64,000 nt of DNA. It comes from Dyadobacter psychrophilus (lineage in GTDB: Bacteria; Bacteroidota; Bacteroidia; Cytophagales; Spirosomataceae). Where the stretch lies: the NCBI RefSeq assembly GCF_900167945.1, contig NZ_FUZA01000001.1:496001-560000 (forward strand), in the 5' to 3' direction. The position numbers were made by a program, and so were the translations under genes. How positions within the stretch are numbered: position 1 is the first letter of the stretch; each line of letters begins with the position of its first letter. Under the pieces are notes generated by a model, which made no database searches, was not told where the DNA came from, and saw only the letters and a list, made by a program, of their open reading frames with translations. Shown one piece after another: positions 8,977 through 18,084 of this stretch.

Positions 8977-8992
8977 TTTCAAACGTTTGCAT
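8977..8992. promoter_or_regulatory. LacI-type operator between lacI and iolB
   Basis: TTTCAAACGTTTGCAT, identical over 16 bases to the two sites in front of susC (core CAAACGTTTG at 8980-8989). It lies 34 bases from the lacI start and 77 bases before iolB, so a bound repressor could control both directions. Confidence 0.75.
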
Positions 8993-9013
8993 TCAATATA
9001 AACATATTTACAT

Positions 9014-9044
9014 TTTGTGTTTAATTTATACAACGCTATCATTG
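9014..9044 (+). promoter_or_regulatory. Candidate promoter of the iol operon
   Basis: TTTG at 9014-9017 and TATCATTG at 9037-9044 are 19 bases apart and match the Bacteroidota -33 (TTTG) and -7 (TAnnTTTG) boxes with one mismatch. Transcription would start near 9051, about 20 bases before the iolB ATG. The operator lies about 20 bases upstream of the -33 box rather than over it. Confidence 0.4.
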
Positions 9045-9069
9045 TGTACAAATGTAACGAATAACCACA

Positions 9070-9933
9070 ATGAGTGACCTGCTTATCAAACCTGCGCCTG
9101 ACCAAAAGACCTATCATTCTCTCACAAGCGATCAAGCCGGTTGGACCTACCTGAACTTCGAGGCTAAAATACTGGATGTTAATGAACAAATTTCAGGAAA
9201 CACGGGTGAATACGAGTATTGCTTCGTTTTGCTGGGCGGCAATTTTAAAGTGGAAGCCGCCGGCCAGACCTGGGAAACAAGAAATGGTCGCAAAGATGTA
9301 TTTAGTGGAATAGGGCATGCGATGTACTTATCGAGAAATACAGACTATACTTTAACTGCACAATCTCCCCAAACAGACATTGCGATTTGCCGGGTTGCTT
9401 CCGACGAAGATCATCCGCCGCGCATGAAGCGCCCGGAAGAAGCTGCGATTGAATATCGCGGCGGGGATAATGCTAACCGCCAGATCAATAGTCTGTTAGA
9501 GCCAGGTTTTGATTGCCATAAAATTGTTTGTGTGGAAGTTTACACGCCTTCCGGAAATTGGAGCTCCTTCCCCGCCCACAAGCATGATGTGCGTACGGAA
9601 GACGAAAACGGCAAGCTGATCGAAGCGAATTTAGAAGAAATTTATTTTTACAAAATCGATAAACCGCAGGGTTACGCCATTCAGCAGGTTTACACCGAGG
9701 ACAGATCATTGGACGAGATAATACGAGTGCATCATAATGAAGCTGTGCTTGTCCCAAAAGGTTATCACCCTGTCGTTGCCGGACATGGCTACAATGTTTA
9801 TTATCTCAATTTCCTGGCTGGAAGCGACCAGTCTCTGGCTAACACATCAGACCCCGATCACGACTGGATTTACGGAACCTGGAAGGGCTCTGATCCCAGA
9901 TTACCCATTGTTACAGCAGAAATGAATGGATAA
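9070..9933 (+). CDS. iolB: 5-deoxy-glucuronate isomerase
   Basis: A 287-residue bicupin of the KduI/IolB family that converts 5-deoxy-D-glucuronate to 2-deoxy-5-keto-D-gluconate (DKG) in myo-inositol breakdown. Family signatures are SSFPAHKHDVRTEDENGK, with the metal-binding HKH, then EEIYFYKIDKPQGYAIQQVY, and VLVPKGYHPVVAGHGYNVYYLN with the final metal ligand. The length is typical. It is the first gene of the operon, divergent from lacI. iolC follows after 42 bases. Confidence 0.95.
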   Translation: MSDLLIKPAPDQKTYHSLTSDQAGWTYLNFEAKILDVNEQISGNTGEYEYCFVLLGGNFKVEAAGQTWETRNGRKDVFSGIGHAMYLSRNTDYTLTAQSPQTDIAICRVASDEDHPPRMKRPEEAAIEYRGGDNANRQINSLLEPGFDCHKIVCVEVYTPSGNWSSFPAHKHDVRTEDENGKLIEANLEEIYFYKIDKPQGYAIQQVYTEDRSLDEIIRVHHNEAVLVPKGYHPVVAGHGYNVYYLNFLAGSDQSLANTSDPDHDWIYGTWKGSDPRLPIVTAEMNG

Positions 9934-9975
9934 TCGGCTTTCGGCCGACTGCCGAAGAAATTACAAATCTCCACA

Positions 9976-10983
9976 ATGAAAAAATACGACTTACTGACCC
10001 TCGGACGCTCGTCTATCGACTTGTATTCGGCGAATGTGGGCAGCCCATTCGAAAAAATCGAAGCATTCAATGCTTTTGTGGGCGGCTGTCCGCTGAATAT
10101 TGCCACAGGAGCCCGCAGGCTCGGGCTGGAAACCGCAATCCTGACTGGAATCGGCAATGATCAGGTTGGGAATTTTATCAAACACTTCCTCAATGAAGAA
10201 GGCATCATCACCGAGTGGGTGCCGACCATTGAAGGCACCAGAAGTTCAGCCGTTGTGCTGGGTATTGAGCCGCCGGATCGTTTCCCGCTCGTTTATTACC
10301 GCGAAAACTGCGCCGATATCAACCTGAACCTGGATCACGTAGATGCCATTCCATTTGGAGATTTCAGAGCAGCTGCTTTTTCAGGAACCGCATTCAGCAA
10401 AGATCCGAGCCGCACTGCGATGTTCTACGCCTTGGAAATGGCTAAGAAAAACAATGTTACCCGCTTGCTGGACATTGATTTCCGTGCAGATCAATGGTTT
10501 GATCCAAGGGCATTTGGCGTCACAATCCGTGCAGCATTAGGCAGTTTCAACATTGTGGTCGGAACGGAGGAGGAAATCCTGGCAACATTCCTGACCGATA
10601 AGGAGCAATTACTCATCAAACACCAGCAAATTTCAGCTCCTGAGATCCGTGGCAACATTGACAATGCCATTCAGGAAATCCTGCTTTCAGGGGTGGAAAC
10701 ACTGGTCGTAAAGCGGGGAAAAGACGGCGCATCCATATTTCAGCCTGGAAAAGAGGAAGTTAAGGTGCCAGGCTTCCCTGTTGAAGTGCTGAATGTGCTG
10801 GGAGCCGGCGACGCATTTTGTGCCGGATTTTCTTTCGGATTGCTTAGCGGCTGGGACCTTTATCAAAGTGTGAGAATGGGTAATGCTTGCGGGGCAATCA
10901 TTGTCACAAGAGAAGGTTGCGCCAATTTCATGCCTACAAGAGCTGAGGTTGACGAATTTGTTGCCGGTTATGGCGGACTGTGA
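9976..10983 (+). CDS. iolC: 5-dehydro-2-deoxygluconokinase
   Basis: A 335-residue PfkB/ribokinase-family kinase that phosphorylates DKG to DKG-6-phosphate. It shows the N-terminal sugar-binding region (LTLGRSSIDLYSAN, FVGGCPLNIATGARRLG), a DIDFRADQW segment typical of IolC, and the C-terminal PfkB signature VLGAGDAFCAGFSFG (about residues 274-288), whose Asp is the catalytic base. Its product is the substrate of the aldolase encoded by iolJ in the same operon. Confidence 0.95.
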   Translation: MKKYDLLTLGRSSIDLYSANVGSPFEKIEAFNAFVGGCPLNIATGARRLGLETAILTGIGNDQVGNFIKHFLNEEGIITEWVPTIEGTRSSAVVLGIEPPDRFPLVYYRENCADINLNLDHVDAIPFGDFRAAAFSGTAFSKDPSRTAMFYALEMAKKNNVTRLLDIDFRADQWFDPRAFGVTIRAALGSFNIVVGTEEEILATFLTDKEQLLIKHQQISAPEIRGNIDNAIQEILLSGVETLVVKRGKDGASIFQPGKEEVKVPGFPVEVLNVLGAGDAFCAGFSFGLLSGWDLYQSVRMGNACGAIIVTREGCANFMPTRAEVDEFVAGYGGL

Positions 10984-11023
10984 CCACCTGCTTTAAACAT
11001 TGAATAAATACTATTTATATAAA

Positions 11024-12490
11024 ATGGAAAAATTACAGAATTACATCAATGGACAGTGGGTGGACAGTCATTCCGATCATTTCGAGAATGTACTGAACCC
11101 TGCTAACCAGGAAGTGCTTGCACAGGTGCCCTATGGCAATGCAAAGGACGTTGAAGATGCTGCGGAAGCAGCCGTAAAAGGGTTTCAGGAATGGAGAAGC
11201 ACGCCTGTTTCAAAGCGCGTTCAGTATTTATTTAAATTAAAAACCTTGCTGGAAGATAACCTGGACGACATTGCAAAAACGATCGTGCTGGAATCAGGCA
11301 AAACATTCATCGAAGCCAAAGCCGAGATGGTGCGCGCTATCGAGAATGTCGAAAATGCCTGCGGAATGCCTGCGATGATGCAAGGTGAATTTTCAGAAGA
11401 CATTGCCAAAGGCATCGACGAATACATGATCCGTCAGCCGCTGGGCGTTTGCGCGTGTATTGCGCCATTCAATTTTCCCGGAATGATCACATTCTGGTTC
11501 CTCCCTTACGCGCTGGCTTGCGGCAATAGCTACATTATCAAACCGTCCGAAAAAGTGCCGTTGACCATGACCAAAATTGTGGCATTGATGGAAAAACTTG
11601 ACTTGCCGAAAGGTGTCCTTAACCTTGTGCAGGGCGCACGTGAAGTCGTGGATGGAATCCTTGAACACCCTGCCATTAAAGGCATTAGCTTCGTGGGATC
11701 ATCCAATGTCGCTAAATATGTGTATGCAAAAGGCGCTGCGAACGGAAAACGTGTGCAGGCACAGGGTGGCGCTAAAAATCCGGTGATCGTACTGCCGGAT
11801 GCGGACATTGATATGACTTCTCAAATCGTCATCGACAGCGTTTACGGTTGCGCAGGACAGCGTTGCCTGGCTGCTTCCACCATTATTACAGTAGGTGAGC
11901 ATAAAGACATTACAGAAAGCCTCGTTGAATCAGCCAAAAACAGAAAAACCGGTTTCGGACTGGATAGCGACGTATTAATGGGCCCTGTAATCACCGCTGA
12001 CAGCAAATCCAGAGTGCAAACATTGATCGACAAAGGGTTAAGCGAAGGTGGACGATTGCTAGTGGACGGTCGTAATGCCAAAGTGGATGGATATGAGCAA
12101 GGTAACTTTATCAATCCTACCATTATTGAAGACATCCCGCTGGATGGTGAGCTTGCCACAACCGAAATTTTTGGGCCGGTTTTGAGCCTAGTCCATATTA
12201 ACACCATTGACGAAGCCATCCGGTTCATCAATGCGGGCAGATACGGAAATATGGCTTGTATATTCACGAGCAGCGGTTTGAATGCCCGTAAATTCCGTCA
12301 CGAAGCAGAGGCCGGAAACATTGGGATCAACATTGGTGTAGCCGCGCCTGTTGCTCAATTCCCCTTCTCAGGCTGGAAAGAGAGCTTTTACGGCGACTTG
12401 CACGGACAAGGCAAACACGCGGTGGAGTTCTTCACGCAAACAAAAGTCGTGATTGAGCGCTGGCTGAAAGAATGGAATAGGAAATTTTAA
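11024..12490 (+). CDS. iolA: Methylmalonate-semialdehyde dehydrogenase (CoA-acylating)
   Basis: A 488-residue aldehyde dehydrogenase of the MmsA/IolA type. It oxidises malonate semialdehyde from the IolJ step to acetyl-CoA and CO2, using CoA and NAD. The start is set at the ATG beginning [15 protein letters not shown]; a TTG at 11000 would add eight residues with no family support. The catalytic Cys281 lies in the family motif [12 protein letters not shown], and the C-terminus carries the MmsA-type [20 protein letters not shown]. It lies 40 bases after iolC. Confidence 0.94.
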   Translation: MEKLQNYINGQWVDSHSDHFENVLNPANQEVLAQVPYGNAKDVEDAAEAAVKGFQEWRSTPVSKRVQYLFKLKTLLEDNLDDIAKTIVLESGKTFIEAKAEMVRAIENVENACGMPAMMQGEFSEDIAKGIDEYMIRQPLGVCACIAPFNFPGMITFWFLPYALACGNSYIIKPSEKVPLTMTKIVALMEKLDLPKGVLNLVQGAREVVDGILEHPAIKGISFVGSSNVAKYVYAKGAANGKRVQAQGGAKNPVIVLPDADIDMTSQIVIDSVYGCAGQRCLAASTIITVGEHKDITESLVESAKNRKTGFGLDSDVLMGPVITADSKSRVQTLIDKGLSEGGRLLVDGRNAKVDGYEQGNFINPTIIEDIPLDGELATTEIFGPVLSLVHINTIDEAIRFINAGRYGNMACIFTSSGLNARKFRHEAEAGNIGINIGVAAPVAQFPFSGWKESFYGDLHGQGKHAVEFFTQTKVVIERWLKEWNRKF

Positions 12491-12539
12491 TGGCATATCG
12501 CCAATTCATACGATATCAACCTTTTAGCATAAACTTAAA

Positions 12540-13568
12540 ATGACTAGAAAATTAAAGACCGGCGTAATTGGCTTAGGTCGGATCGGGCAAATACACCTTA
12601 GTAACCTGGTGCATCATATGCCGGACGCGGAAGTGATTATTGCCTCGGACCTGTCACCGGCTTCGCATGAATTTGCGCGTAACCTGGGCGTTGCCGAAAT
12701 TACAACGGACGCTTATGATGTGATCAACCATCCTGATGTTGAAGCTGTTATCATTTGCTCCCCTACTCCATTCCACGTGCCGTACACGGTTGCTGCGGCC
12801 GAAAAAGGAAAGCATGTATTTTGCGAAAAGCCATTAGACGTAACATTGGAAGCGATTCAGGCTGCCGAGAAGGCGGTTAGCGATAACAATGTCAAATTAA
12901 TGCTCGGCTTTAACCGGCGCTTCGACGCCAATTTCAGCAATGTCCGCAGCCTGGTGGAAGCCAACAAAATCGGCGATCCGCATATCCTGCGCATTACCAG
13001 CCGCGATCCAGCGCCTCCGCCCGTGGAATATCTGAAAATTTCAGGCGGCATTTTCCTCGATATGTCAATTCACGACTTCGATATGGCGCGTTACATTGTC
13101 GGCAGCGAGGTGAAGGAGGTATTTGTAAAAGGCGATGCATTGATCCATCCGGAAATCAAAGACTTTGGAGATATAGACACAGCCGTTATCGTGCTAACCT
13201 TTGAAAATGGGGCAATCGGCGTGATCGATAACAGCAGAAAAGCCGTTTACGGTTATGATCAGCGCCTTGAAATTTTCGGATCAAAAGGCATGGCTAAGGC
13301 TGAAAACAACACTTCCGATACGCTGGTGCATTTCGATAGCAATGGCGGACATATTTCATTACCACTGCATTTCTTCCTGGAAAGATACGAAACCGCCTAT
13401 CGTGTTTGCCTTAAATCGTTCATCGACTGCGTGTTGCAGGATAAACCTTCACCCGTAGACGCACACGATGGATTAATGGCAACAGCTATTGGAATCGCTG
13501 CAATGAAATCCTTGACAGAAGGCCGGAGCGTAAGATTGGATGAGGTTTTGCAGTATGCGGCGGTTTAA
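12540..13568 (+). CDS. iolG: Inositol 2-dehydrogenase
   Basis: A 342-residue Gfo/Idh/MocA oxidoreductase. It has a Rossmann motif GVIGLGRIGQIH near the N-terminus, the EKP motif (VFCEKPLDV), and the active-site segment GGIFLDMSIHDFDMARY containing the Asp-X3-His pair. It catalyses the first step of the pathway, myo-inositol to scyllo-inosose with NAD. There is no export signal, unlike the Tat-type paralogue at 32294-33634. Some homologues act on scyllo- or chiro-inositol, so the exact isomer is not certain. Confidence 0.92.
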   Translation: MTRKLKTGVIGLGRIGQIHLSNLVHHMPDAEVIIASDLSPASHEFARNLGVAEITTDAYDVINHPDVEAVIICSPTPFHVPYTVAAAEKGKHVFCEKPLDVTLEAIQAAEKAVSDNNVKLMLGFNRRFDANFSNVRSLVEANKIGDPHILRITSRDPAPPPVEYLKISGGIFLDMSIHDFDMARYIVGSEVKEVFVKGDALIHPEIKDFGDIDTAVIVLTFENGAIGVIDNSRKAVYGYDQRLEIFGSKGMAKAENNTSDTLVHFDSNGGHISLPLHFFLERYETAYRVCLKSFIDCVLQDKPSPVDAHDGLMATAIGIAAMKSLTEGRSVRLDEVLQYAAV

Positions 13569-13619
13569 GTTACTTCGTAGAGAAATTTCAAAAGCACTTT
13601 TACCTAACCCTTTACCCGA

Positions 13620-15233
13620 ATGTCCAATACCGGTTTGCAATCGCTGGATTATGTTGTATTCTTTATTTATTTGATAGGCGTTTCTGCTTATGGTTTTTGG
13701 ATTTACAAAAAGAAAAGTTCGAAGGAAGTTAGCTCGACTGACTATTTTTTAGCAGAGGGATCACTGACATTCTGGGCCATTGGCGCGTCTATTATCGCTT
13801 CCAACATTTCGGCTGAGCACTTTATTGGGATGTCCGGTTCGGGTTTTGCGATCGGCTTGGCGATTTCTTCGTATGAATGGATGGCGGCGGCTTCGCTGAT
13901 TGTGGTTGCGCTTTTTATCCTGCCGGTTTATCTCAAAAACAAGATCTATACCATGCCGCAATTTCTGCGCGAGCGGTATAATCCTACGGTGGCGACGATT
14001 ATGGCTGTTTTCTGGCTGCTGCTTTATGTTTTTGTGAACCTGACTTCCATCCTTTATTTAGGAGCGCTTGCCTTAGAAGTGACTGCTGGTCTGGACTTTA
14101 CTTGGGGAATCATCGGACTTGGCATTTTTGCGGTTGTGATTACAATAGGCGGGATGAAAGTGATTGGTTATACGGATGTTGTCCAGGTTATTGTGCTGGT
14201 CCTGGGCGGATTAGCGACTACTTATCTGGCTTTGGATCTGGTTTCCACGCATTTCAACAGACCCGGAATTTTTAATGCGCTGGGGTTGCTCAAAGAACAA
14301 GCCGACTCGCATTTTCACATGATTTTGCCCAAAGAAAATCCATTTTACAAGGATCTTCCCGGATTATCTGTGATCATTGGCGCGATGTGGATCAATAACC
14401 TGGCCTATTTTGGCTGTAACCAATACATTATCCAAAGGAGCTTAGGTGCCGATTTGAAAACAGCTCGAAAAGGAATTCTCTTTGCAGCCGTGCTGAAATT
14501 GCTCATTCCGATCATTGTCGTTATTCCGGGCATTGCGGCTTATGTTTTGTACCAAAATGGCATGTTTCAAAAGGAAATGCTGGACGGCGTTGGTGTTGTA
14601 AAACCGGATCATGCTTATCCAGTTTTGCTCAATTTGCTTCCCGGTGGACTGAAAGGAATGGCTTTCGCAGCTTTAACGGCGGCAATTGTCGCTTCTCTTG
14701 CCGGAAAAGCAAACAGTATCTCAACCATTTTTACGCTGGACATTTACAAACAATACATCAACCCCAGCGCAAGCGAAAAGCAACTCGTAAAAATCGGTCG
14801 CTACACCATTTATGTAGCGATGGCAATCGGCGTCATCATCGCGCCGCAGCTTCGCGTGCTGGATCAGGCTTATCAGTTTATTCAGGAATACAGCAGCTTT
14901 ATTACGCCAGGTGTTTTTGCAATTTTCATATTGGGAATGTTCTGGAAAAGAACCACTTCCGCGGCGGCGCTTACGGCTGCATTGCTAACTATTCCGCTAT
15001 CGACAGCAGGCAAGTTCATGGCCCCCGAAATCCCGTTCCTGGATCGTATGGGCATCATATTCCTGATCCTATGCGCAGTAATCGTGGTAATGACATTGGC
15101 TGATCCCAAAAGCAAGAATAATCCGAAAGGACTGGAGATCGACCGCACGATGTTCGAACCGGGCAGAAGTTTTGTGGTTGGTTCCATCGTGATCTGCGGG
15201 GTTTTGGCGGCATTGTACACCGTGTTCTGGTAA
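13620..15233 (+). CDS. Sodium/solute symporter (SSS/SGLT family), probable inositol importer
   Basis: A 537-residue membrane protein with about 14 hydrophobic segments and the SSS family pattern: DYFLAEGSLTFWAIGASIIASNISAEHFIGMSGSGFAIGL near the N-terminus, then the internal GLKGMAFAALTAAIVASLAGKANSISTIFTLDIY. SSS proteins couple sugar or polyol uptake to sodium. Its place inside the iol operon, 51 bases after iolG and 7 before iolJ, points to inositol as the substrate across the inner membrane, complementing the outer-membrane SusCD pair. Bacillus uses MFS-type IolT for this job. Confidence 0.9.
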   Translation: MSNTGLQSLDYVVFFIYLIGVSAYGFWIYKKKSSKEVSSTDYFLAEGSLTFWAIGASIIASNISAEHFIGMSGSGFAIGLAISSYEWMAAASLIVVALFILPVYLKNKIYTMPQFLRERYNPTVATIMAVFWLLLYVFVNLTSILYLGALALEVTAGLDFTWGIIGLGIFAVVITIGGMKVIGYTDVVQVIVLVLGGLATTYLALDLVSTHFNRPGIFNALGLLKEQADSHFHMILPKENPFYKDLPGLSVIIGAMWINNLAYFGCNQYIIQRSLGADLKTARKGILFAAVLKLLIPIIVVIPGIAAYVLYQNGMFQKEMLDGVGVVKPDHAYPVLLNLLPGGLKGMAFAALTAAIVASLAGKANSISTIFTLDIYKQYINPSASEKQLVKIGRYTIYVAMAIGVIIAPQLRVLDQAYQFIQEYSSFITPGVFAIFILGMFWKRTTSAAALTAALLTIPLSTAGKFMAPEIPFLDRMGIIFLILCAVIVVMTLADPKSKNNPKGLEIDRTMFEPGRSFVVGSIVICGVLAALYTVFW

Positions 15234-15240
15234 AAAAATT

Positions 15241-16191
15241 ATGCTTTTAACAACCAAACAACTTTTCCAGAAATGCTATGGCCGCTACGCAATTCCTGCG
15301 GTGAATGTGTTTTTTATGGAAGAAATTCATGGGCTATTTGCAGCCGCTCAGGAAGCAAATGCACCCTTTATTGTGCAGACAACGCCTTTTGCAAGGGATT
15401 ACGCACATCCGGATATGCTTTTATCGATGATCTCCGCGGCGTCAAGAATTTATCCCGATGTAACCTTCGCCATCCACATGGATCACGGTTTTGAAGAACA
15501 TATTTTTGAGGCCATTGAAAGAGGCGGTTACACGTCGGTGATGATCGATGCGTCTCATGATGATTTCGATCAGAATGTTGCGCGGACCAAGGAAGTCGTG
15601 GCGCGGGCCCATGCGCAAAACATTAGTGTGGAAGCGGAATTGGGCGTTCTTGCTGGCGTTGAAGACGATCTTACAGTGGATGCCGCACATTCATTTTATA
15701 CCAATCCGCAGCAGGTTGAGGATTTTGTAAAAGCCACGGATTGCGACAGTCTGGCCATTGCGGTCGGCACGAGCCACGGCGCATACAAGTTTTCGGGCGG
15801 ACAAGGTTTGCAGTTTCATATTTTGAAAGAAATCCAGGAACGGCTTCCCGGCTTTCCATTGGTGCTCCACGGCGGCTCTAATGTGATTCCGGAGGTTGTG
15901 GAACGCATTAATGCGGCTGGCGGAAATCTGAAAACAGATGCAAAGGGCGTTCAGGAAGACGAAATCAAGAAAGCCATTCCGCTGGGTGTTTGCAAGATCA
16001 ACATTGCGACCGATACAAGGTTGCTCTGGACAATGGTCAACCGCGAATTTTTCCGCGACCGGCCCGACGAATTTGCGCCTACCACACCGGGGAAGATCTT
16101 TATGGAAGAATATAAGAAATTTATGCTGAAAAAGTTTGACCTCTTCGGTTGCACCGACAAGGCGGGCGATTTCGCTTTGGTTAACGCCTGA
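15241..16191 (+). CDS. iolJ: 6-phospho-5-dehydro-2-deoxy-D-gluconate aldolase (class II)
   Basis: A 316-residue class II fructose-bisphosphate-aldolase-family protein. The zinc site segments AIHMDHGFEEH, VEAELGVLAG and LVLHGGSNVIPEVV are present, together with the phosphate-binding KINIATDTRL. In this operon the expected reaction is cleavage of DKG-6-phosphate to dihydroxyacetone phosphate and malonate semialdehyde. A general FBP aldolase role cannot be excluded from sequence alone, but the operon context favours IolJ. It follows the symporter gene by 7 bases. Confidence 0.88.
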   Translation: MLLTTKQLFQKCYGRYAIPAVNVFFMEEIHGLFAAAQEANAPFIVQTTPFARDYAHPDMLLSMISAASRIYPDVTFAIHMDHGFEEHIFEAIERGGYTSVMIDASHDDFDQNVARTKEVVARAHAQNISVEAELGVLAGVEDDLTVDAAHSFYTNPQQVEDFVKATDCDSLAIAVGTSHGAYKFSGGQGLQFHILKEIQERLPGFPLVLHGGSNVIPEVVERINAAGGNLKTDAKGVQEDEIKKAIPLGVCKINIATDTRLLWTMVNREFFRDRPDEFAPTTPGKIFMEEYKKFMLKKFDLFGCTDKAGDFALVNA

Positions 16192-16215
16192 TATTCAGGC
16201 AAAATCATTCACAAA

Positions 16216-18081
16216 ATGACCAGAAGACTTACAGTAGCGCAGGCTACGATCACATTTTTAAAGAACCAGTTCATCGAGCGCGACGGCATTGAGCAGCCTT
16301 ACTTTGGCGGCTGTTTCGGGATTTTCGGGCATGGTAATGTGGCAGGATTAGGCCAGGCATTGCAGGAAAACCCCGATTTTCGTTACTACCAATGTCGCAA
16401 TGAGCAATCGATGGTGCATACGGCTGTGGCTTATGCAAAAGTCAAAAACCGCCTCGGCGCGTTCGTTTGCACCACTTCCATCGGTCCGGGGGCAACCAAT
16501 ATGATTACCGGCGCAGCATTGGCGACCATAAACCGGTTGCCTGTTTTGCTTTTGCCTGGCGATATTTTCTCAACCCGGGAGCCTAACCCGGTTTTGCAGC
16601 AATTGGAAAGCGCCTCGACGCAGGATATTTCTGTGAATGATTGTTTCAAACCCGTTTCCAAATATTGGGACCGCATTAACCGTCCCGAACAGCTCATCTA
16701 TTCGCTCCCCGAAGTAATGCGCGTGCTGACCTCGCAAGCGGAAATGGGCGCGGTAACATTATCTATGCCGCAGGATGTGCAAACGCATGCTTACGATTTC
16801 CCAGAAGAGCTTTTTCAAAAAAAAGTTTGGCATATTGGCCGGCCAAGGCCAGATTTGACAACATTACAAAAAGCTGCGGAATGGATCAAAGGCGCAAAAA
16901 ATCCAGTCATTGTGGCTGGCGGCGGAGCCATTTATAGCGACGCTTGCCCGGTTCTGGAAGATTTCGCAAGCAAAACCGGTATTCCTGTCGGTGAAACATT
17001 TGCTGGAAAAGGGGCTGTCCGTTACGACGCGCCTTACGGCATCGGCGGCCTTGGCGCAACAGGAACCAAATATGCCATTGAGATTGCCAACGAAGCGGAC
17101 ATTGTGATCGGCATAGGAACGCGTTACAGTGATTTCACGACGGCTTCCAAATCGATTTTCAAGAATCCTGACGTCAAATTTATTAACATTAACATCAGCG
17201 AATTCGATGCTTTCAAGCACGCCGCATTGCCCGTGATCGGAGATGCGAAAGCGGTTTTAGAAGAGCTAGCAGCTCTTTTAGGTGATTTTGAAGTGGATCA
17301 AAATTATCGCCAGCGGATCGCTGACATGAATAAAGCATGGGATAACGAAGTGACGCAAATCTATGCGGAGGGAAACAGCACTGTTTCACCTATTGATCAG
17401 GCAGTTGTGATCGGCACATTGAACAGCTTCATGGACGACCGCGACGTGATGATTAATGCATCGGGCAGTGCGCCGGGTGATTTGCACAAATTATGGCGTG
17501 CGACCGATCCGAAAAACTTCCATCTGGAATATGGTTTCTCTTGCATGGGTTACGAGATAGCAGCGGGGTTGGGAGCCAAAATGGCCGATCCGACGCGTGA
17601 AATCTATGTAATCTGCGGAGATGGCGGTTATCTGATGAACAATCACGAAATCGTGACGTCGATCCAGGAAGGTGTGAAATTCACCATTCTGCTGTTGAAT
17701 AACAATGGATATGCCAGCATTGGCGGACTTTCGGAAAGCATTGGCAGTGAACGTTTTGGGACGATGTATAAATATCGGGAGGAAAATTCGGGCCAACTTT
17801 CAGGTGGATTTCTTCCGGTTGATCTTGCGAAGAATGCGGAAAGTTTGGGCGCCATTGTGATCAAAGCGACGGATAAAGCTTCTCTGGAAGCTGCATTAAC
17901 ACAATCCAAAACCAGCGAACGCACCACGGTCATTTACATTGAAACAAGTCTTTACAGGACCGTGAAAGGTTATAATGCCTGGTGGGAAGTCCCTATCGCG
18001 GAAGTTTCCACTTCTCCCAGCGTGCAAAAAGCATTTGAAAACTATAAAACAAACAAAAAAGAACAGCGCATTTTCCTGTAA
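16216..18081 (+). CDS. iolD: 3D-(3,5/4)-trihydroxycyclohexane-1,2-dione hydrolase
   Basis: A 621-residue thiamine-diphosphate enzyme that opens the ring of the diketone made by IolE to give 5-deoxy-glucuronate. It has the N-terminal ThDP-binding domain (CRNEQSMVHTAVAYAKV with the conserved Glu; FVCTTSIGPGATNMITGAAL), a central Rossmann-like domain (PVIVAGGGAIYSDA) and the C-terminal ThDP motif CGDGGYLMNNHEIV...NNNGYASI near residues 467-497. The length fits the family. iolE begins 3 bases after the stop, suggesting translational coupling. Confidence 0.95.
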   Translation: MTRRLTVAQATITFLKNQFIERDGIEQPYFGGCFGIFGHGNVAGLGQALQENPDFRYYQCRNEQSMVHTAVAYAKVKNRLGAFVCTTSIGPGATNMITGAALATINRLPVLLLPGDIFSTREPNPVLQQLESASTQDISVNDCFKPVSKYWDRINRPEQLIYSLPEVMRVLTSQAEMGAVTLSMPQDVQTHAYDFPEELFQKKVWHIGRPRPDLTTLQKAAEWIKGAKNPVIVAGGGAIYSDACPVLEDFASKTGIPVGETFAGKGAVRYDAPYGIGGLGATGTKYAIEIANEADIVIGIGTRYSDFTTASKSIFKNPDVKFININISEFDAFKHAALPVIGDAKAVLEELAALLGDFEVDQNYRQRIADMNKAWDNEVTQIYAEGNSTVSPIDQAVVIGTLNSFMDDRDVMINASGSAPGDLHKLWRATDPKNFHLEYGFSCMGYEIAAGLGAKMADPTREIYVICGDGGYLMNNHEIVTSIQEGVKFTILLLNNNGYASIGGLSESIGSERFGTMYKYREENSGQLSGGFLPVDLAKNAESLGAIVIKATDKASLEAALTQSKTSERTTVIYIETSLYRTVKGYNAWWEVPIAEVSTSPSVQKAFENYKTNKKEQRIFL

Positions 18082-18084
18082 GCC

